Part shown: positions 10,701-19,160 of the stretch, one piece after another
Layout of the letters: the number at the start of each line of letters is the position of its first letter
How positions within the stretch are numbered: position 1 is the first letter of the stretch
Source of the DNA: Achatina immaculata
Lineage: Eukaryota; Mollusca; Gastropoda; Stylommatophora; Achatinidae
Direction: 5' to 3'
Length of the DNA: 64,000 nt
Assembly (NCBI GenBank): GCA_009760885.1
Contig: CM019710.1
Coordinates: 3,742,686 to 3,806,685 of the forward strand
Program-made: the position numbers and the translations under genes
The notes under the pieces: model-generated
The model's input: only the letters and a program-made list of their open reading frames with translations
Told to the model about the DNA's origin: nothing
Database searches by the model: none

Positions 10701-13700
10701 ATCATGCTTCTCCATCTTGTGCTGTCCTTGTTTCCAATTAGTTTAGATGCTTTTCTTTTTTTTTTCTCACACCACTTGGTCGGTCCACCGGGATTTTTCT
10801 CTTGGCCTTCCTCTCTTCCTTTTTTTTTCCTTTGAATTTTCCAGTGATTACTAGGTTACCCATCTTCTGTCTATTCAAGACATGTCCAAGAAATTCAGGC
10901 TGTCTTTTTCTTGTCATTTTAACTCATCTTCATTGTTCTGAAACTTCTTTGAGAACCTCATCATTTGTATTTTTTGTCTGTCTGTCCAGGGTATTTGTTG
11001 CATCTTTCTCTAAAACCACATCTCTGTTGTCTGTCCAGGGTATTTGTTGCATCTTTCTCTAAAACTACATCTCTGTTGTCTGCCCAGGGTATTTGTTGCA
11101 TCTTTCTCTAAAACCACATCTCTGTTGTCTGCCCAGGGTATTTGTTGCATCTTTCTCTAAAACCACATCTCTGTTGTCTGCCCAGGGTATTTGTTGCATC
11201 TTTCTCTAAAACCACATCTCTGTTGTCTGCCCAGGGTATTTGTTGCATCTTTCTCTAAAACTACATCTCTGTTGTCTGCCCAGGGTATTTGTTGCATCTT
11301 TCTCTAAAACCACATCTCTGTTGTCTGCCCAGGGTATTTGTTGCATCTTTCTCTAAAACCACATCTCTGTTGTCTGCCCAGGGTATTTGTTGCATCTTTC
11401 TCTAAAACCACATCTCTGTTGTCTGCCCAGGGTATTTGTTGCATCTTTCTCTAAAACCACATCTCTGTTGTCTGCCCAGGGTATTTGTTGCATCTTTCTC
11501 TAAAACCACATCTCTGTTGTCTGCCCAGGGTATTTGTTGCATCTTTCTCTAAAACCACATCTCTGTTGTCTGTCCAGGGTATTTGTTGCATCTTTCTCTA
11601 AAACCACATCTCTGTTGTCTGTCCAGTTTCTTTGACATCTTTTTCTTGACTGTCCAGGTTTCACAGCCTAATAGCAATATCTTGGCTGTATATGGTGGCC
11701 TGGTTAGCTGAGTGGTTAGGCGCTCGGTTTATTCATCCGATGGTATGGGTTCAGTCCCAGCGGTGGGATTTTTTTTTTATAGTGCATATCAGAAAAGTCC
11801 CTGGGTTCACTCAGCCTAAAAATGGGTACGAGAGAAATCTGAGAAGGTATGTGTTGCCAGGCATGATGCCGACCACGTCACACTTTCATGTGCCGAAGAT
11901 CATGGAAAATATGGGCCTAACACCATATCCCCAATATGCCTTAATGGCATGGAAGCAGGAGTTTTGCCTTAATTTTACCTATATAGCAATGTAATACTCT
12001 TGTTCATAGAATATGCCCCCTTTTTTTTTTTATCCGTATTTCAAATGTCTCCATTTCTTTCTCATTGTCTTATATAATTTCAGTGCTCGATTACTAAATC
12101 TTTTGGCTGATTAATCTAGCCTGGTTGTGTTGAGTTTATTTGTCAGGTTATTAAATTAGAAAACTGCTCACAGAACTCTTTTCTGCATGTGCCAAAATGG
12201 TTTCCAGACTCAAAAGCACATCATGCTGTGTTGTAAGAGCCCCAGACCTGGCTTCCCCTAGGTAAATAGCTTGGGTGGTTGGCTGTGGATTTGTGTGAAG
12301 AACAGTGGGGTTCATGGAGGTGACCCATCTCCTTTCTGGGTTGCCAAGCACATGAAACGAAGTGCAGACAGAAGAAAAAAAAAAAACACTGCTAAGTGCT
12401 GTGAATTCTGATACCCTTTTCATTTGTTAACAATTCTTCCTCCTTCCTTCCATTTTCAGTACTCCGAGCCTTGAAAAAGCTCATTGCTGCACATACAGCC
12501 TGTTTCTTTTTTCATCTGTTCCAGAGTTTCTCTCTTCATTCGTTTCCTGCAAGTTCTCTTAGATCTTCTTTCGTGTCATTCCATCTTTGCTGTGTACTGT
12601 TCCAAGCATCTTGTGTGTGTGTCTATGAGTTTGGTCTATGACTCTTCCATTCTTTCTACATGATGTAGCCATCTGTTAGCTTGGGAGATGCAGATCATGG
12701 ATGGGCCACGTGGAAGATGTAATCTGTGAGGTGTGCCCTTCTGAGAATATATGTCCTGGACAAGAATGGGTGCCCACACCACGAGACTTCAAGTGGTTCT
12801 TTTTGTTCATGTTATGCTGGACAGAAGATCTAGGAAACATATTCTTATGCAGAGGTCAAAGGACTAGTTAGTGGAAACACTAACACGGCAGTGCTGTTAT
12901 TTATACAGACTGATCTATGGTTTGGGGCAAGAGGTGCGTCTAGGCCTTTTGAGTAACAGAACAGCGAAAGAAGCCAATGGTGCTTTGTCTTCAACCAGCA
13001 GCCTGACAGTGGAAACCATGGCTGTGACAAAAGCCCTGAGCTGGCTCAAGTCACAAGACTACACACGAGCCATGGCTGTGACAAAAGCCCTGAGCTGGCT
13101 CAGGTCACAAGACTACACACAAACCATGGCTATGACAAAAGCCCAGAGCTGGCTAAAGTCACAAGACTACACACAAACGATGGCTATGACAAAAGCCCAG
13201 AGCTGGCTAAAGTCACAAGACTACACACAAACCATGGCTGTGACAAAAGCCCTGAGCTGGCTCAAGTCACAAGACTACACACAAGCATGCATCCTGAGCG
13301 ACTGGATAAACATGTTGAAGAAAACTCAGGCTTGTTTTCTAAATCAGTAGTGGCTCAGATCCCTGCAGATGTCGCAGATCCATCAACCACTTAGTTTATG
13401 TACCAGGGCATGCAGGTGTCTGGGGAAATGAAAGAGATCAGTTGCCTGAGTCAGCTGTCAGGCAGGCATCATCAGTTCTGTAAGAGAAGCTGGTCAGACA
13501 AAGGACTTCACTGACAACTGTGAATCAGCGCCATCAAGAATGAATGAGTGAAACTTTGGGTAGTGAAAGCTGAAAAATTCATCAAGAGCTCCAGGTGGAT
13601 GGCCAGCCAACAAAGAACAGGTGTAATCAGTTACTGTACACTGATAGAGTATGACAGTATTCTCTTGATTGATGAGAGATAAGCAGTATTGGTACTCAGG

Positions 13701-15295
13701 AGACAGTTAATAGAGTGAATACCCTTGGTTGAAAGATCTTGGTTAAGGGCATAGGCAAGGGTCTTGAGATAAGCATGCAGCTTGAAAAACTGAGTGGGTA
13801 CAGTTATGATATAAATACCACTCAAGATTAGCTGGAGGGGGGGGGGGTGCTTAGTATGTTTTGGAAAAGGGAGCCTTACTTGTTTTGGAGAGCATTACTA
13901 AGTTTTGGTTAGGAGAATGTCTTGTTTTAGAATAGGGTTTTTTTGGTAGTAAGTTTTTGGTAGAGGCAGTTTAGGTCAAGATGAAGTGGTTAGTTTTTGA
14001 GAGTAACAGTTTTTGGTAGAGGCAGTTTAGGTCAAGATGAAGTGGTTAGTTTTTGAGAGTAACAGTTTTTGGTAGAGGCAGTTTAGGTCAAGATGAAGTG
14101 GTTAGTTTTTGAGACAGTTTGAAGAGTTTTATTGTTAGGTATACATTCTTTTTCTGTTGGAATCTTTGTATGTCTTTATTTTTTTTATTTTTTTTGTTGC
14201 AAGTAAATTGTAAAGGTTTCTCCCCACATGGCATTGAATATCTCACACCAGGAATTGTCATTGTATTTGTCTTATCAGCCTGATGGGCTGTGTTTCCATC
14301 CTCGTAATATCATCTATCATTTTAGCCATTAATAAATGTGGTATTCAGTATTTTTAAAGAAGTAGCTTTGCTTTAGTTTCTCATGGAATATTCTGTTGAA
14401 GTTGATTGACTGCAGGTTTCAGTGTAGTACAGTTACTACTTGGTGTTCTGCTGCAGTATGTTGGAGAGCCTGGTGTTCTTGTGTTGCGGTGTGAGTAGTT
14501 AAGCAACAGATTTCTCAAACTTGGCTCAACATCGAAGCATTATAAAATAGCAACAAGAGAAATAACAAGAAAGTAATAGTTTAAGCAGAGACGCACCCTG
14601 TAAAAGATTCAGTCCTTCGTTCCAGTCTTTCATTCAAATCTGACAGTCAGATTACAGATATACTTTTTTTAAGGAGATAACGAAGAGGAGATTGGAGCAC
14701 CTACAGATGTGTCCAGAATGCATAGATTGATGGTCCTTCCTAACCAGCCATATTTAACAGTAGAGGCATTTAGCAGTTCCTTGTACAAACTATAGGTTTT
14801 TTTCTGGCTGGTTTTGACTCTATGAACTCCACTGTACATTTCCTTGCCTTGTCTCGTCTACTTCCTCATATACCTGTCATTGTTGAGGGGACAAATAGAC
14901 GTCTTGACAGGGCTTGGCGGATTGCTTCATATAATGGTATATTTAAGGTTTCTGTAACTTCCTCTCTCCAGCTCTTGCATGGGTGGCTTCTTCCTGTGTT
15001 ACAAATCTTAGTGCGAATATTTTTTGTGGCTGTGCTGTCTGGCAGTAGCCATCCTACATAGCCAAACCATTCAACTTTTTGTTTATTGCTGTATTTACTG
15101 ATGAGACTAGAATTTCTTCTTAGTACATCTTCAGCCGACATAAGCAACATTTGCAATGTGTGATCAAAATTTTTATCATTTCAGATCGACTACTACTTTT
15201 TGCCTGTGGAATTTGAAGGCCCAAAGTTGACCCCACCAATCAAAGACTATATGGCTCCTGATGGAGATTATGTGGATACAACAAGAAAATACTAG
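1702..15295 (+). CDS. MRPL40: MRPL40, mitochondrial ribosomal protein L40 (mL40), 5' incomplete, four exons
   Basis: Structural protein of the large subunit of the mitochondrial ribosome. Exons join as 1702-1788, 4560-4730, 8253-8451 and 15185-15295 with consistent phases (2, 2, 0) and GT/AG borders. The visible product has an Arg/Gln-rich N-terminal piece fitting a mitochondrial presequence and the basic family block EPMKKKKRVDP. It then has a long charged helical stretch (RMKKIDREIKRLSRFGRILKP), the block LTFDESESRALLHKEW and a C-terminal block with EGPKLTPPI and the ending DYVDTTRKY. These match the vertebrate family in order and spacing; the C-terminus is slightly shorter than in mammals. 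No in-frame ATG occurs in the first visible exon, so the start exon is upstream or missed. Introns are large and packed with LINEs, SINEs and minisatellites. Identity rests on motif recognition, not on an alignment. Confidence 0.93.
2090..2830. mobile_element. Mixed LINE 3' fragments in MRPL40 intron
   Basis: Antisense RT C-terminal coding (GNKVRGRPRQRWKDNTEEDI) at about 2380-2530. A motif of the form ..gcccaattcttgactctt.. ..aataaag occurs twice here (about 2196-2240 and 2570-2610) and once on the other strand at 37460-37530, which suggests a shared retroelement 3' end. Boundaries are unclear. Confidence 0.55.
2930..3010. repeat. Poly-C and poly-G runs
   Basis: Runs of about 10 C and of about 9 G, close together. 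Similar C or G runs occur at about 2000, 4080, 17130, 25480 and 41665. Confidence 0.85.
3049..3294 (+). repeat. 28-bp minisatellite, about 9 copies, MRPL40 intron
   Basis: The unit is agacagaggcag + taataccttccttctt with a few substitutions (gtag in the first copies). In the sense direction each unit contains ccttccttcttag followed by a purine-rich start, which resembles a 3' splice site. Confidence 0.93.
4098..4240 (-). mobile_element. LINE family b 3' terminus
   Basis: The cattcattcattcat tail followed by the same antisense RT end as at 49-625, then divergence. Truncated to about 140 bp. Confidence 0.75.
4560..4730 (+). CDS. MRPL40: MRPL40 exon B (basic core block)
   Basis: The acceptor tttctatag precedes 4560 and the donor gtttgt follows 4730. 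It reads GEPMKKKKRVDPTLTAARM, then a charged helix with KKIDREIKRLSRFGRILKPVEEIEM, ending LALA plus AG of an Arg codon. EPxKKKKRVDP is the family signature. A LINE fragment with a GAT tail begins about 30 bp after the donor. Confidence 0.92.
4755..4905 (+). mobile_element. LINE family a 3' end beside MRPL40 exon B
   Basis: It begins about 25 bp after the exon B donor (gaccaagagaaatgatactgg...) and ends in gatgatgatgatgat. It is a strongly 5'-truncated copy of the family seen at 810-998. Confidence 0.8.
4906..5736. other. MRPL40 intron sequence without recognised features
   Basis: Several T-runs (about 4925-4943, 5133-5148, 5368-5380, 5450-5470) and otherwise non-repetitive AT-rich sequence. 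No gene or element recognised. Confidence 0.5.
5737..6942. repeat. 39-bp minisatellite, about 31 copies
   Basis: The unit reads, in pieces, tctgaggttctgtaacatt + ctaagcttagagtagccgac. Every unit carries AAGCTT, with 36-37 bp variants. Because 39 is a multiple of three, the - strand stays open for long stretches (MLQNLRVGYSKLR repeated), but no start context, splice context or protein family supports coding. The array ends directly at the LINE at 6943. Confidence 0.95.
6943..7498 (+). mobile_element. LINE 3' region split by a SINE
   Basis: Reads TVLSSED..RWRMCNKN then GSHIPKQVLYGKLTEGRKPN. It is interrupted at 7086-7343 by a SINE and resumes with ..HDVWEELVKDRVLQRTILYKGAAISEEEVRAK.., ending near a ttcttcttcttctt junction. 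This is the common RT C-terminal tail of molluscan LINEs. Confidence 0.78.
7086..7343 (-). mobile_element. tRNA-headed SINE with 10-bp target duplication
   Basis: On the - strand the head reads ..gctgagtggttaggcgatc.. (A box) and ..ggttcaagtccc.. (B box), followed by the SINE body ending in a ccaacaccgtatccctaat-type tail. It is flanked by ctgagatata on both sides (7076-7085 and 7344-7353) and inserted in a LINE. Confidence 0.85.
7500..7790 (-). mobile_element. LINE family e, zinc-knuckle 3' end
   Basis: Antisense coding includes ..[15 protein letters not shown].. ..TSLGQKLWG.., the zf-RVT zinc knuckle at the end of many metazoan LINE reverse transcriptases, with a (GAA)n tail read as cttcttcttctt at 7505. 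A better copy is at 58690-58930. Confidence 0.8.
7791..8252. other. MRPL40 intron, nothing recognised except a short duplication
   Basis: Non-coding. A roughly 46-bp segment with tttat(g/a)tacatctta and tttatactactctt is present twice in tandem (about 8155-8245), just before exon C. Confidence 0.55.
8253..8451 (+). CDS. MRPL40: MRPL40 exon C
   Basis: The acceptor gatgcag precedes 8253. It reads RERKRNNPA, then LTFDESESRALLHKEW, AAYRSRKWCQEYLVYKR, VFGAQEEALQELRAESEDLY and QEALK, and ends in phase 0 at the donor gtgagg (8452). The block LTFDESESRALL corresponds to the conserved LTFEExERRALL of vertebrates. The last 45 bases of this exon plus its donor are the founder unit of the minisatellite that follows. 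Confidence 0.93.
8407..8845 (+). repeat. 55-bp minisatellite founded on the 3' end and donor of MRPL40 exon C, 8 copies
   Basis: Unit starts at 8407, 8462, 8517, 8572, 8627, 8682, 8737 and 8792. The first copy is the last 45 bases of exon C plus gtgaggaagt; seven more follow in the intron. The donor GT is intact in copy 1 and in copies 4-8. Copy 2 has atgagg and copy 3 has gcgagg. Reading past the true donor gives VRK then TGA, so downstream donors would truncate the protein. Confidence 0.95.
8915..9437 (-). mobile_element. SINE interrupted by a LINE fragment
   Basis: The right part (9337-9437) carries the tRNA-like head on the - strand (gtggtgttgtggttagtgc). The left part (8915-9092) carries the body with ggtcaacccagcct, aaaaatgggtacct and gaaggcatt. 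LINE family a is inserted at about 9093-9335, with ccccag at both edges. Confidence 0.78.
9093..9335 (+). mobile_element. LINE family a 3' end nested in SINE
   Basis: Reads [75 protein letters not shown], with a gatgatgatgatgat tail. This is the best-preserved copy of the family in the window, but only the RT C-terminus. Confidence 0.85.
9445..9600 (-). mobile_element. Short LINE 3' fragment
   Basis: Antisense reading VKTAAIRWPELRRTDIVTDI, IKEHNMKVCQAAWKRYNKML resembles a LINE C-terminal end. It sits directly beyond the SINE head; boundaries are uncertain. Confidence 0.5.
9945..10080 (-). mobile_element. LINE family b 3' fragment, diverged
   Basis: tcattcactcatttattagcatgtccc followed by an antisense RT end with several substitutions compared with the copy at 49-625. 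Confidence 0.65.
10410..10685 (+). mobile_element. tRNA-headed SINE with 11-bp target duplication
   Basis: The head has a good A box (tagcgtagtggttagagca) and B box (gggttcgaatcc). The body has gtcgacccagcctcg and aaaatgggtaccag, ending in a T-rich tail. It is flanked by aggacagagtt at 10399-10409 and 10686-10696 and is inserted in a LINE. It is the best SINE specimen in the window. Confidence 0.92.
10690..11690 (-). mobile_element. LINE 3' region (antisense) carrying an internal 49-bp array
   Basis: Antisense LINE sequence before (10690-10988) and after (11627-11690, the ..tgtccaggtttcacagcctaatagc.. segment) a tandem array that grew inside it. It is similar to 24860-25120. Confidence 0.65.
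10989..11626 (+). repeat. 49-bp minisatellite, 13 copies
   Basis: The unit in pieces is ggtatttgttgcatctttct + ctaaaaccacatctctgttg + tctgcccag. Copies are nearly identical (C/T at a few sites), so expansion is recent. Each unit ends ctgttgtctgcccag|g, a 3' splice-site-like string on the MRPL40 sense strand. Confidence 0.95.
11692..11995 (+). mobile_element. tRNA-headed SINE
   Basis: The head ggcctggttagctgagtggt and tgggttcagtccc serves as A and B boxes. It is followed by a T-run, the ggttcactcagcct/aaaaatgggtac body, and an end of the form aacaccatatccccaa + tatgccttaatggcatgg. Confidence 0.88.
12000..12430. other. MRPL40 intron, no recognised feature
   Basis: T-run at about 12020-12032 and A-run at about 12374-12386. 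The - strand has a 90-codon open frame that resembles no family I know. Confidence 0.4.
12430..12690 (-). mobile_element. LINE 3' fragment, diverged
   Basis: Antisense sequence resembles the 2390-2720 LINE segment (lysine-rich Q-R-W..D-T-K-E-D-L type coding). Low confidence because of divergence. Confidence 0.4.
12690..13640 (+). mobile_element. LINE RNase H region with internal in-frame repeats
   Basis: Decayed RNase H coding: [48 protein letters not shown], then VYVPGHAGVWGNERD-like sequence in other frames. It is related to 29800-30690. Frameshifted and non-functional. Confidence 0.7.
13018..13287 (+). repeat. 54-bp tandem repeat, 5 copies, inside LINE RNase H
   Basis: Copies begin at 13018, 13072, 13126, 13180 and 13234. 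Each encodes [21 protein letters not shown] 18-residue units, so the expansion is in frame with the former RNase H domain. Confidence 0.95.
13641..14670. other. About 1-kb insertion of unknown origin interrupting the LINE
   Basis: The LINE sequence stops near 13640 and its continuation (gagataacgaagaggagattgga...) resumes near 14671, as judged from the parallel copy at 30560-30690. The inserted segment has no recognised coding and carries the 56-bp array at 13953-14115. Confidence 0.5.
13953..14115 (+). repeat. 56-bp tandem repeat, 3 copies
   Basis: The unit starts gtttttggtagaggcagttt and continues aggtcaagatgaagtggtta plus gtttttgagagtaaca. Copies at 13953, 14009 and 14065 are essentially identical. 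Confidence 0.93.
14800..15150 (-). mobile_element. LINE 3' fragment upstream of MRPL40 exon D
   Basis: Antisense reading MLLMSAEDVLRRNSSLISKY, VEWFGYVGWLLPDSTATKNI, RTKICNTG, SWREEVTETLNIPLYEAIRQ is a decayed LINE RT C-terminus. It ends about 35 bp before the exon D acceptor. Confidence 0.65.
15185..15295 (+). CDS. MRPL40: MRPL40 exon D (C-terminus and stop)
   Basis: The acceptor ttatcatttcag precedes 15185. It is 37 codons in phase 0: IDYYFLPVEFEGPKLTPPI, KDYMAPDGDYVDTTRKY, then TAG at 15293-15295. EGPxxTPPI and PDGxYxDxT match the family's C-terminal block. Sequence after the stop is 3'UTR; AATAAA occurs near 16122 and 16338, but neither can be assigned as the signal used. Confidence 0.93.
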   Translation: MDYYFLPVEFEGPKLTPPIKDYMAPDGDYVDTTRKY

Positions 15296-15454
15296 ACACT
15301 TGACACTGAAAGTTGGATGGATGTATGTGTGTATGTGCTATTGTAATGAACACTTGTAGAATGAAAGGCAGAAGTATGAGTAACGATAACATATGCAATA
15401 TTATCAATCTGTAAAATGTTATTATTCTTTGCTCCTGAAACTTGGACATTATCT

Positions 15455-15945
15455 TACATCCTTCCCATGCCGTTAAACGTCACATAGAGCTCGCATAGTT
15501 GTTTGCCAGGTTTTCCTGTTCTCGGCAAGTCTTTCAACCTCATCAAGGGATTTTATGCCACTGATCTGGCTTCTCTTAACAGTGTCCTCTTTAGAGTTTC
15601 ACGTGGTTGACCTCTTTTTCTTTGGCCTGTTGTGCTAAACTCGATAGCTTGTTTTGGTATTCTCCGATTGTATCTTCTCATCACATGGCCTACATATGTC
15701 CATCTTCTTTTTCTTATCACCCATAAGGCAGGTTGTTGTTTGCTCTTCTGTCTTATCTCTGCATTGTTCTTGAATTCGTTCCACTTTATACCAAGTATTT
15801 TCCTTAGGGGCATTTGTTTTCAAAAGACATTATACAGGTAGATAAAACACAAATTGGAAGCAACAAAGACTTGGTTGGGGGGAGAACTGTCTTTTGATAA
15901 GTTTTAGAAAACTACTGAACGCAAATGAATACCTTTAAAAAAAAC
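15455..15945 (-). mobile_element. LINE family d 3' region with chimeric 5' segment
   Basis: Antisense reading [20 protein letters not shown], then [46 protein letters not shown]. Beyond about 15832 comes a segment of roughly 110 bp in the opposite sense that is shared, with the same junction, by the copy at 22765-23235. It lies in the MRPL40 3' flank. Confidence 0.82.
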
Positions 15946-15949
15946 CACA

Positions 15950-16105
15950 TTCAGAATTCTTTGGATGCGTCACGAGAAGACAGAAGTTAGAGAACCTGAC
16001 AACCTCTGGGAAAACTCACAGGGGGAAAAAAGACAGAGATCAACACAAGAAAAATTTCTTAAAGGACTGACAAAGTGAATTGTAAGGAGAAGAAGAAGAA
16101 GAAAG
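15950..16105 (+). mobile_element. LINE 3' end with (AAG)n tail
   Basis: Decayed RT end (RMRHEKTEVREPDN-like) followed by ggagaagaagaagaagaaag. A related copy is at 37300-37450. Confidence 0.5.
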
Positions 16106-16504
16106 CAATAATTTTTAAAAAAATAAAAATGATGAGTATTATGGAATATAAAAACAGTAATCGGTACATGAATGAATGAATGTGACAGGTGCTTTCATAT
16201 TGAAAGCTGAAAACGTCTACAAATATAAAGGATAATTCACTTTGAAATAGAAGATATGTGTAGTTGTGACCTTTTTTTTTTTTTTTAAAATGAAAAAAAA
16301 CAGGAGGTGAATCTACACTAGGTTTAAAATTTTATAAATAATAAAGGGCCAGCATTTGGCAGATAAAAGTTAACCTTTTTTTTCATTTTTTTTACTTATG
16401 TTGTGTTTCTGCAGGGTACTGGCCTTTGTGTTTTTCAGGTGTTTCTTTAGCCTGAGAGTTTATTATGAAGTTCTTTTTTCTTTCTAAAAGAAGACATTTT
16501 TATA

Positions 16505-16870
16505 AATCTCCTTGTGGCTGGTGAAGACATTGTCTGACCTGGCATTCAGCAAACCATACCTGGCAGACTAGTGTCAGGGCTGGTGAATTGTTTCTGACCA
16601 AGACCCTTTACCACCTCTCTTACAACAACAGGCCTTAGCCTGGTTAACAGGCTAGACATCTGTGGAGTCTGCTAAAGAAGCATTGCATACACTCCCCCCC
16701 ATCCCCTTTTTAGTTCTACTCAGAGACTGGAAAAAACAGCCACCATAACCCACTCCCAATCCAGCAACATGCTGTGCCTTGTCTTCACTGCACTGGCTGT
16801 ATATAACAACTGCTTGCAGTTCCAAAAGAGACAGGAAAGACCAGACAGATCATCTTGGTTTGTGTCATGT
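16505..16870 (+). mobile_element. SINE-like dispersed repeat, family B
   Basis: Shares a body with 18800-19160, 34290-34620, 41095-41375, 49030-49345, 49640-49915 and 59590-59810 (+) and 40262-40600 (-). The common order is accaagaccct, then cctggttaa..ggg..ggagtctgctaaag, then ccacc..aacccactcccaa, then ctgtgcct..cttcactgca, then cagtttcc. No clear tRNA A or B box at the 5' end. Some copies end in a GAAGAAGAA tail. Confidence 0.7.
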
Positions 16871-17248
16871 GGTTTTGATAAACCGTGGTTTGTTTTTTTT
16901 TTTTAAATATAGCTCTACTTAAAAATCACTATCTCAGGGTTTCTCATCCTGTAAGGAATTACCCCCTCGTTGGGAACCGGTATCACAGACTGACGGTGTT
17001 GGCCTGTATTCTGAACTGCAGATAAATATTCCAACAGCTTTAGTCTGTCAATCTGTTGAACCGATTCCGAGGAGGAATTTCTCATAGGTTGCGAACCCTT
17101 GAGATGGTAATTTTCTGGTCATTCTCTCACACCCCCCCCCCCCCAAAAAAAAATTCTCCACAGAATGAGAAACCCTGCACTATCAGTTTCCTTGAGGGAC
17201 TCTAACGAGGATATGCCATTATCTGCACATGCCATAGATCTGCAAATA

Positions 17249-18597
17249 CAGGGTCCGGCATAAAGCGTAGCTGGATTTAACTGACGTAGTGCATAGAAAC
17301 TGAATAAGTGTGAAAAAAAACATGACGTCAAAGATGAAGCAGACAAACTCTTTTTTAACAACTGCTTTTTGGCAAACACAACATCATATATTCACCACTG
17401 AAACTTTATTTTAAAAGTGGAGAATCGTCTGTTACTTTACAATGAAAGTTTTGCCACCATTTTGAGTTGCATCCCCGTCATAATGTTCCAGATCGGAGAA
17501 CAATTTTGAGGCGAGTCAAAAAATTCAAGGAAACCGCTAATTGCTTTAATAACAAGTCTACTGGTCATCCAAGAACTCAACAGACACCTGAACGAATTCA
17601 AGAAGTCCAGAAAAATGCATTGCTTCGTAGCCCTCAGCAATCAGCTGTTAGGCATGATTTGGCACTTGGTATACTGGATCGCCTGCTATGTCGCATCACT
17701 CCTAATCATCTGCATCTCCACCTTTACAAGTTGCAAGCTGTGCAGCAACTGAATGATTTGGATAAAATTAACAGACTTGACTTTGCTACCGATTTTCTAG
17801 CACACACTGAAGAAAATCCAAACTTGCTCAATAACCTCATAATGTCTGATGAAGCACATTTTGAGTTGTCAGGAAGTGTGAACAAACATAATTTCAGATA
17901 CTGGTCAGCTGAAAATCCACAATTACTGGTGAGAAACTGCTCCATAGTGAACGAGTAATAGCATGGTGTGGCACTGCATCATTCAGCGTTCTTGGCCCAT
18001 ATTTTTTTTTAAGTCTTAAGACAGGCATCCTCTTACTGTTAATAGTGATCTCTGTGTGCAGATGCTAAATGAATACTTCATTCCAGACTTGGCCAATAGA
18101 AATAAGACACTAATATGGTTTCAACAAGATGGAGCAACTGCCCACACAGCCCTTCAGTCCATGACCATGCTGCGACAAGCATTTCCCAATCGTCTTATTT
18201 CCAGATTTGGAGATATTCATTGGCCGGCAAGGTCACCGGATTTATCGGCCGCAGACTTCTTTTTATGGGGGTATCTCAAGAACATGGTGTATGCTAGTCG
18301 ATCACATTCAATTGCAGGCCTAAAGGATCAAATCTGACACTGTATTCAAAATATCCCTTTGAACATGTTAAACGGTGTTATGCAAGAATTTTCCAGATGC
18401 CTGGCTGAATATATCAAATGTAATGGCAGTCATCTAACCGGCATAATTTTCAAAACCTAAATATGATTGTCAGTAATAATAAAAATATTCACTTTTCTGA
18501 GTTTCATTTCATTTTTTTTTTTTACCAAAAACATGTATAGCACTTATTTATTTTCCATTTTTAAAATCCAGCTATGCTTTATGACAGACCCTGTATA
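17249..18597 (+). mobile_element. Tc1/mariner-type DNA transposon with DD41D spacing, inactivated
   Basis: Terminal inverted repeats of about 30 bp: acagggtccggcataaagcg at 17249 and its inverted partner ending ..atgacagaccctgt near 18596. Two transposase pieces in different frames (17467-17958 and 18056-18337) give the helix-turn-helix part (STGHPRTQQTPERIQEVQKN, SPQQSAVRHDLALGI, HLYKLQAVQQL). The catalytic motifs are MSDEAHF, FQQDGATAHTA and HWPARSPDLSAADFFLWGYL. Between the second Asp (QQD) and the third (AAD) I count 41 residues, versus 34 in true mariners. It is broken by a frameshift between the two pieces. Families with DD41D spacing (rosa-like) are the nearest I can name; that placement is tentative. 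Confidence 0.9.
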
Positions 18598-18659
18598 TGG
18601 GAAAACTATTTTACTGTAGTTTTTATTTTTTTTTAACATTGTTTTGTTTAAAAAAGGTG

Positions 18660-19160
18660 TTTAAGCAGATCAATACAAGCTATGGGCCTAAATCTTGCCC
18701 CAGGAGAAGAACACGCATAGAGAAACAGGTGATGGGATCCATGGAGATGATCTATCTCTTTGTCTGGACGGTTAAGCAGTTCAAACTGAATGCAACCACA
18801 ATTAGCGACCCACAGCTGATATGCCTGTGTCAGCGAACCAGAGGTGACCAAGACCCTGTCCCAACTCTCCGTTGGTACCCCCAGTAACAGGCCTGGCCTG
18901 GTTAATTGGGGCAGGGATCGCTATAATCCCCATGGTAGTGGAGTCTGCTAAAGCAGTACCGTACACCCCGTGCTTCTTAGCTGTACTCCGGGACTGAAAG
19001 AAGCAGCCACCATATCCTGCTCCCACGCCGATATGATGCTGTACCTCAACACCTTCACAGCACCAACTGTAAGGAACGCCAGCTCATGATTCCAGGGAGC
19101 TGTGAGACAAGACAAAGACAGCTGAAAGCAAGACAAGGACCTGTCAGAAAACAAACTCAA
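18660..19160 (+). mobile_element. SINE-like dispersed repeat, family B
   Basis: A full-looking copy: cccacagctgatatgcctg.. aaccagaggtgaccaagacc .. ggagtctgctaaagcagtac .. cctgctcccacgccgatatg .. acaccttcacagcacc. It is among the best-preserved members of the family. Confidence 0.72.

Noticed and set aside
12151..12423. A 90-codon - strand frame
   Set aside because: No recognisable family, and it lies within an MRPL40 intron beside A-runs; random open frames of this size are expected in 64 kb.
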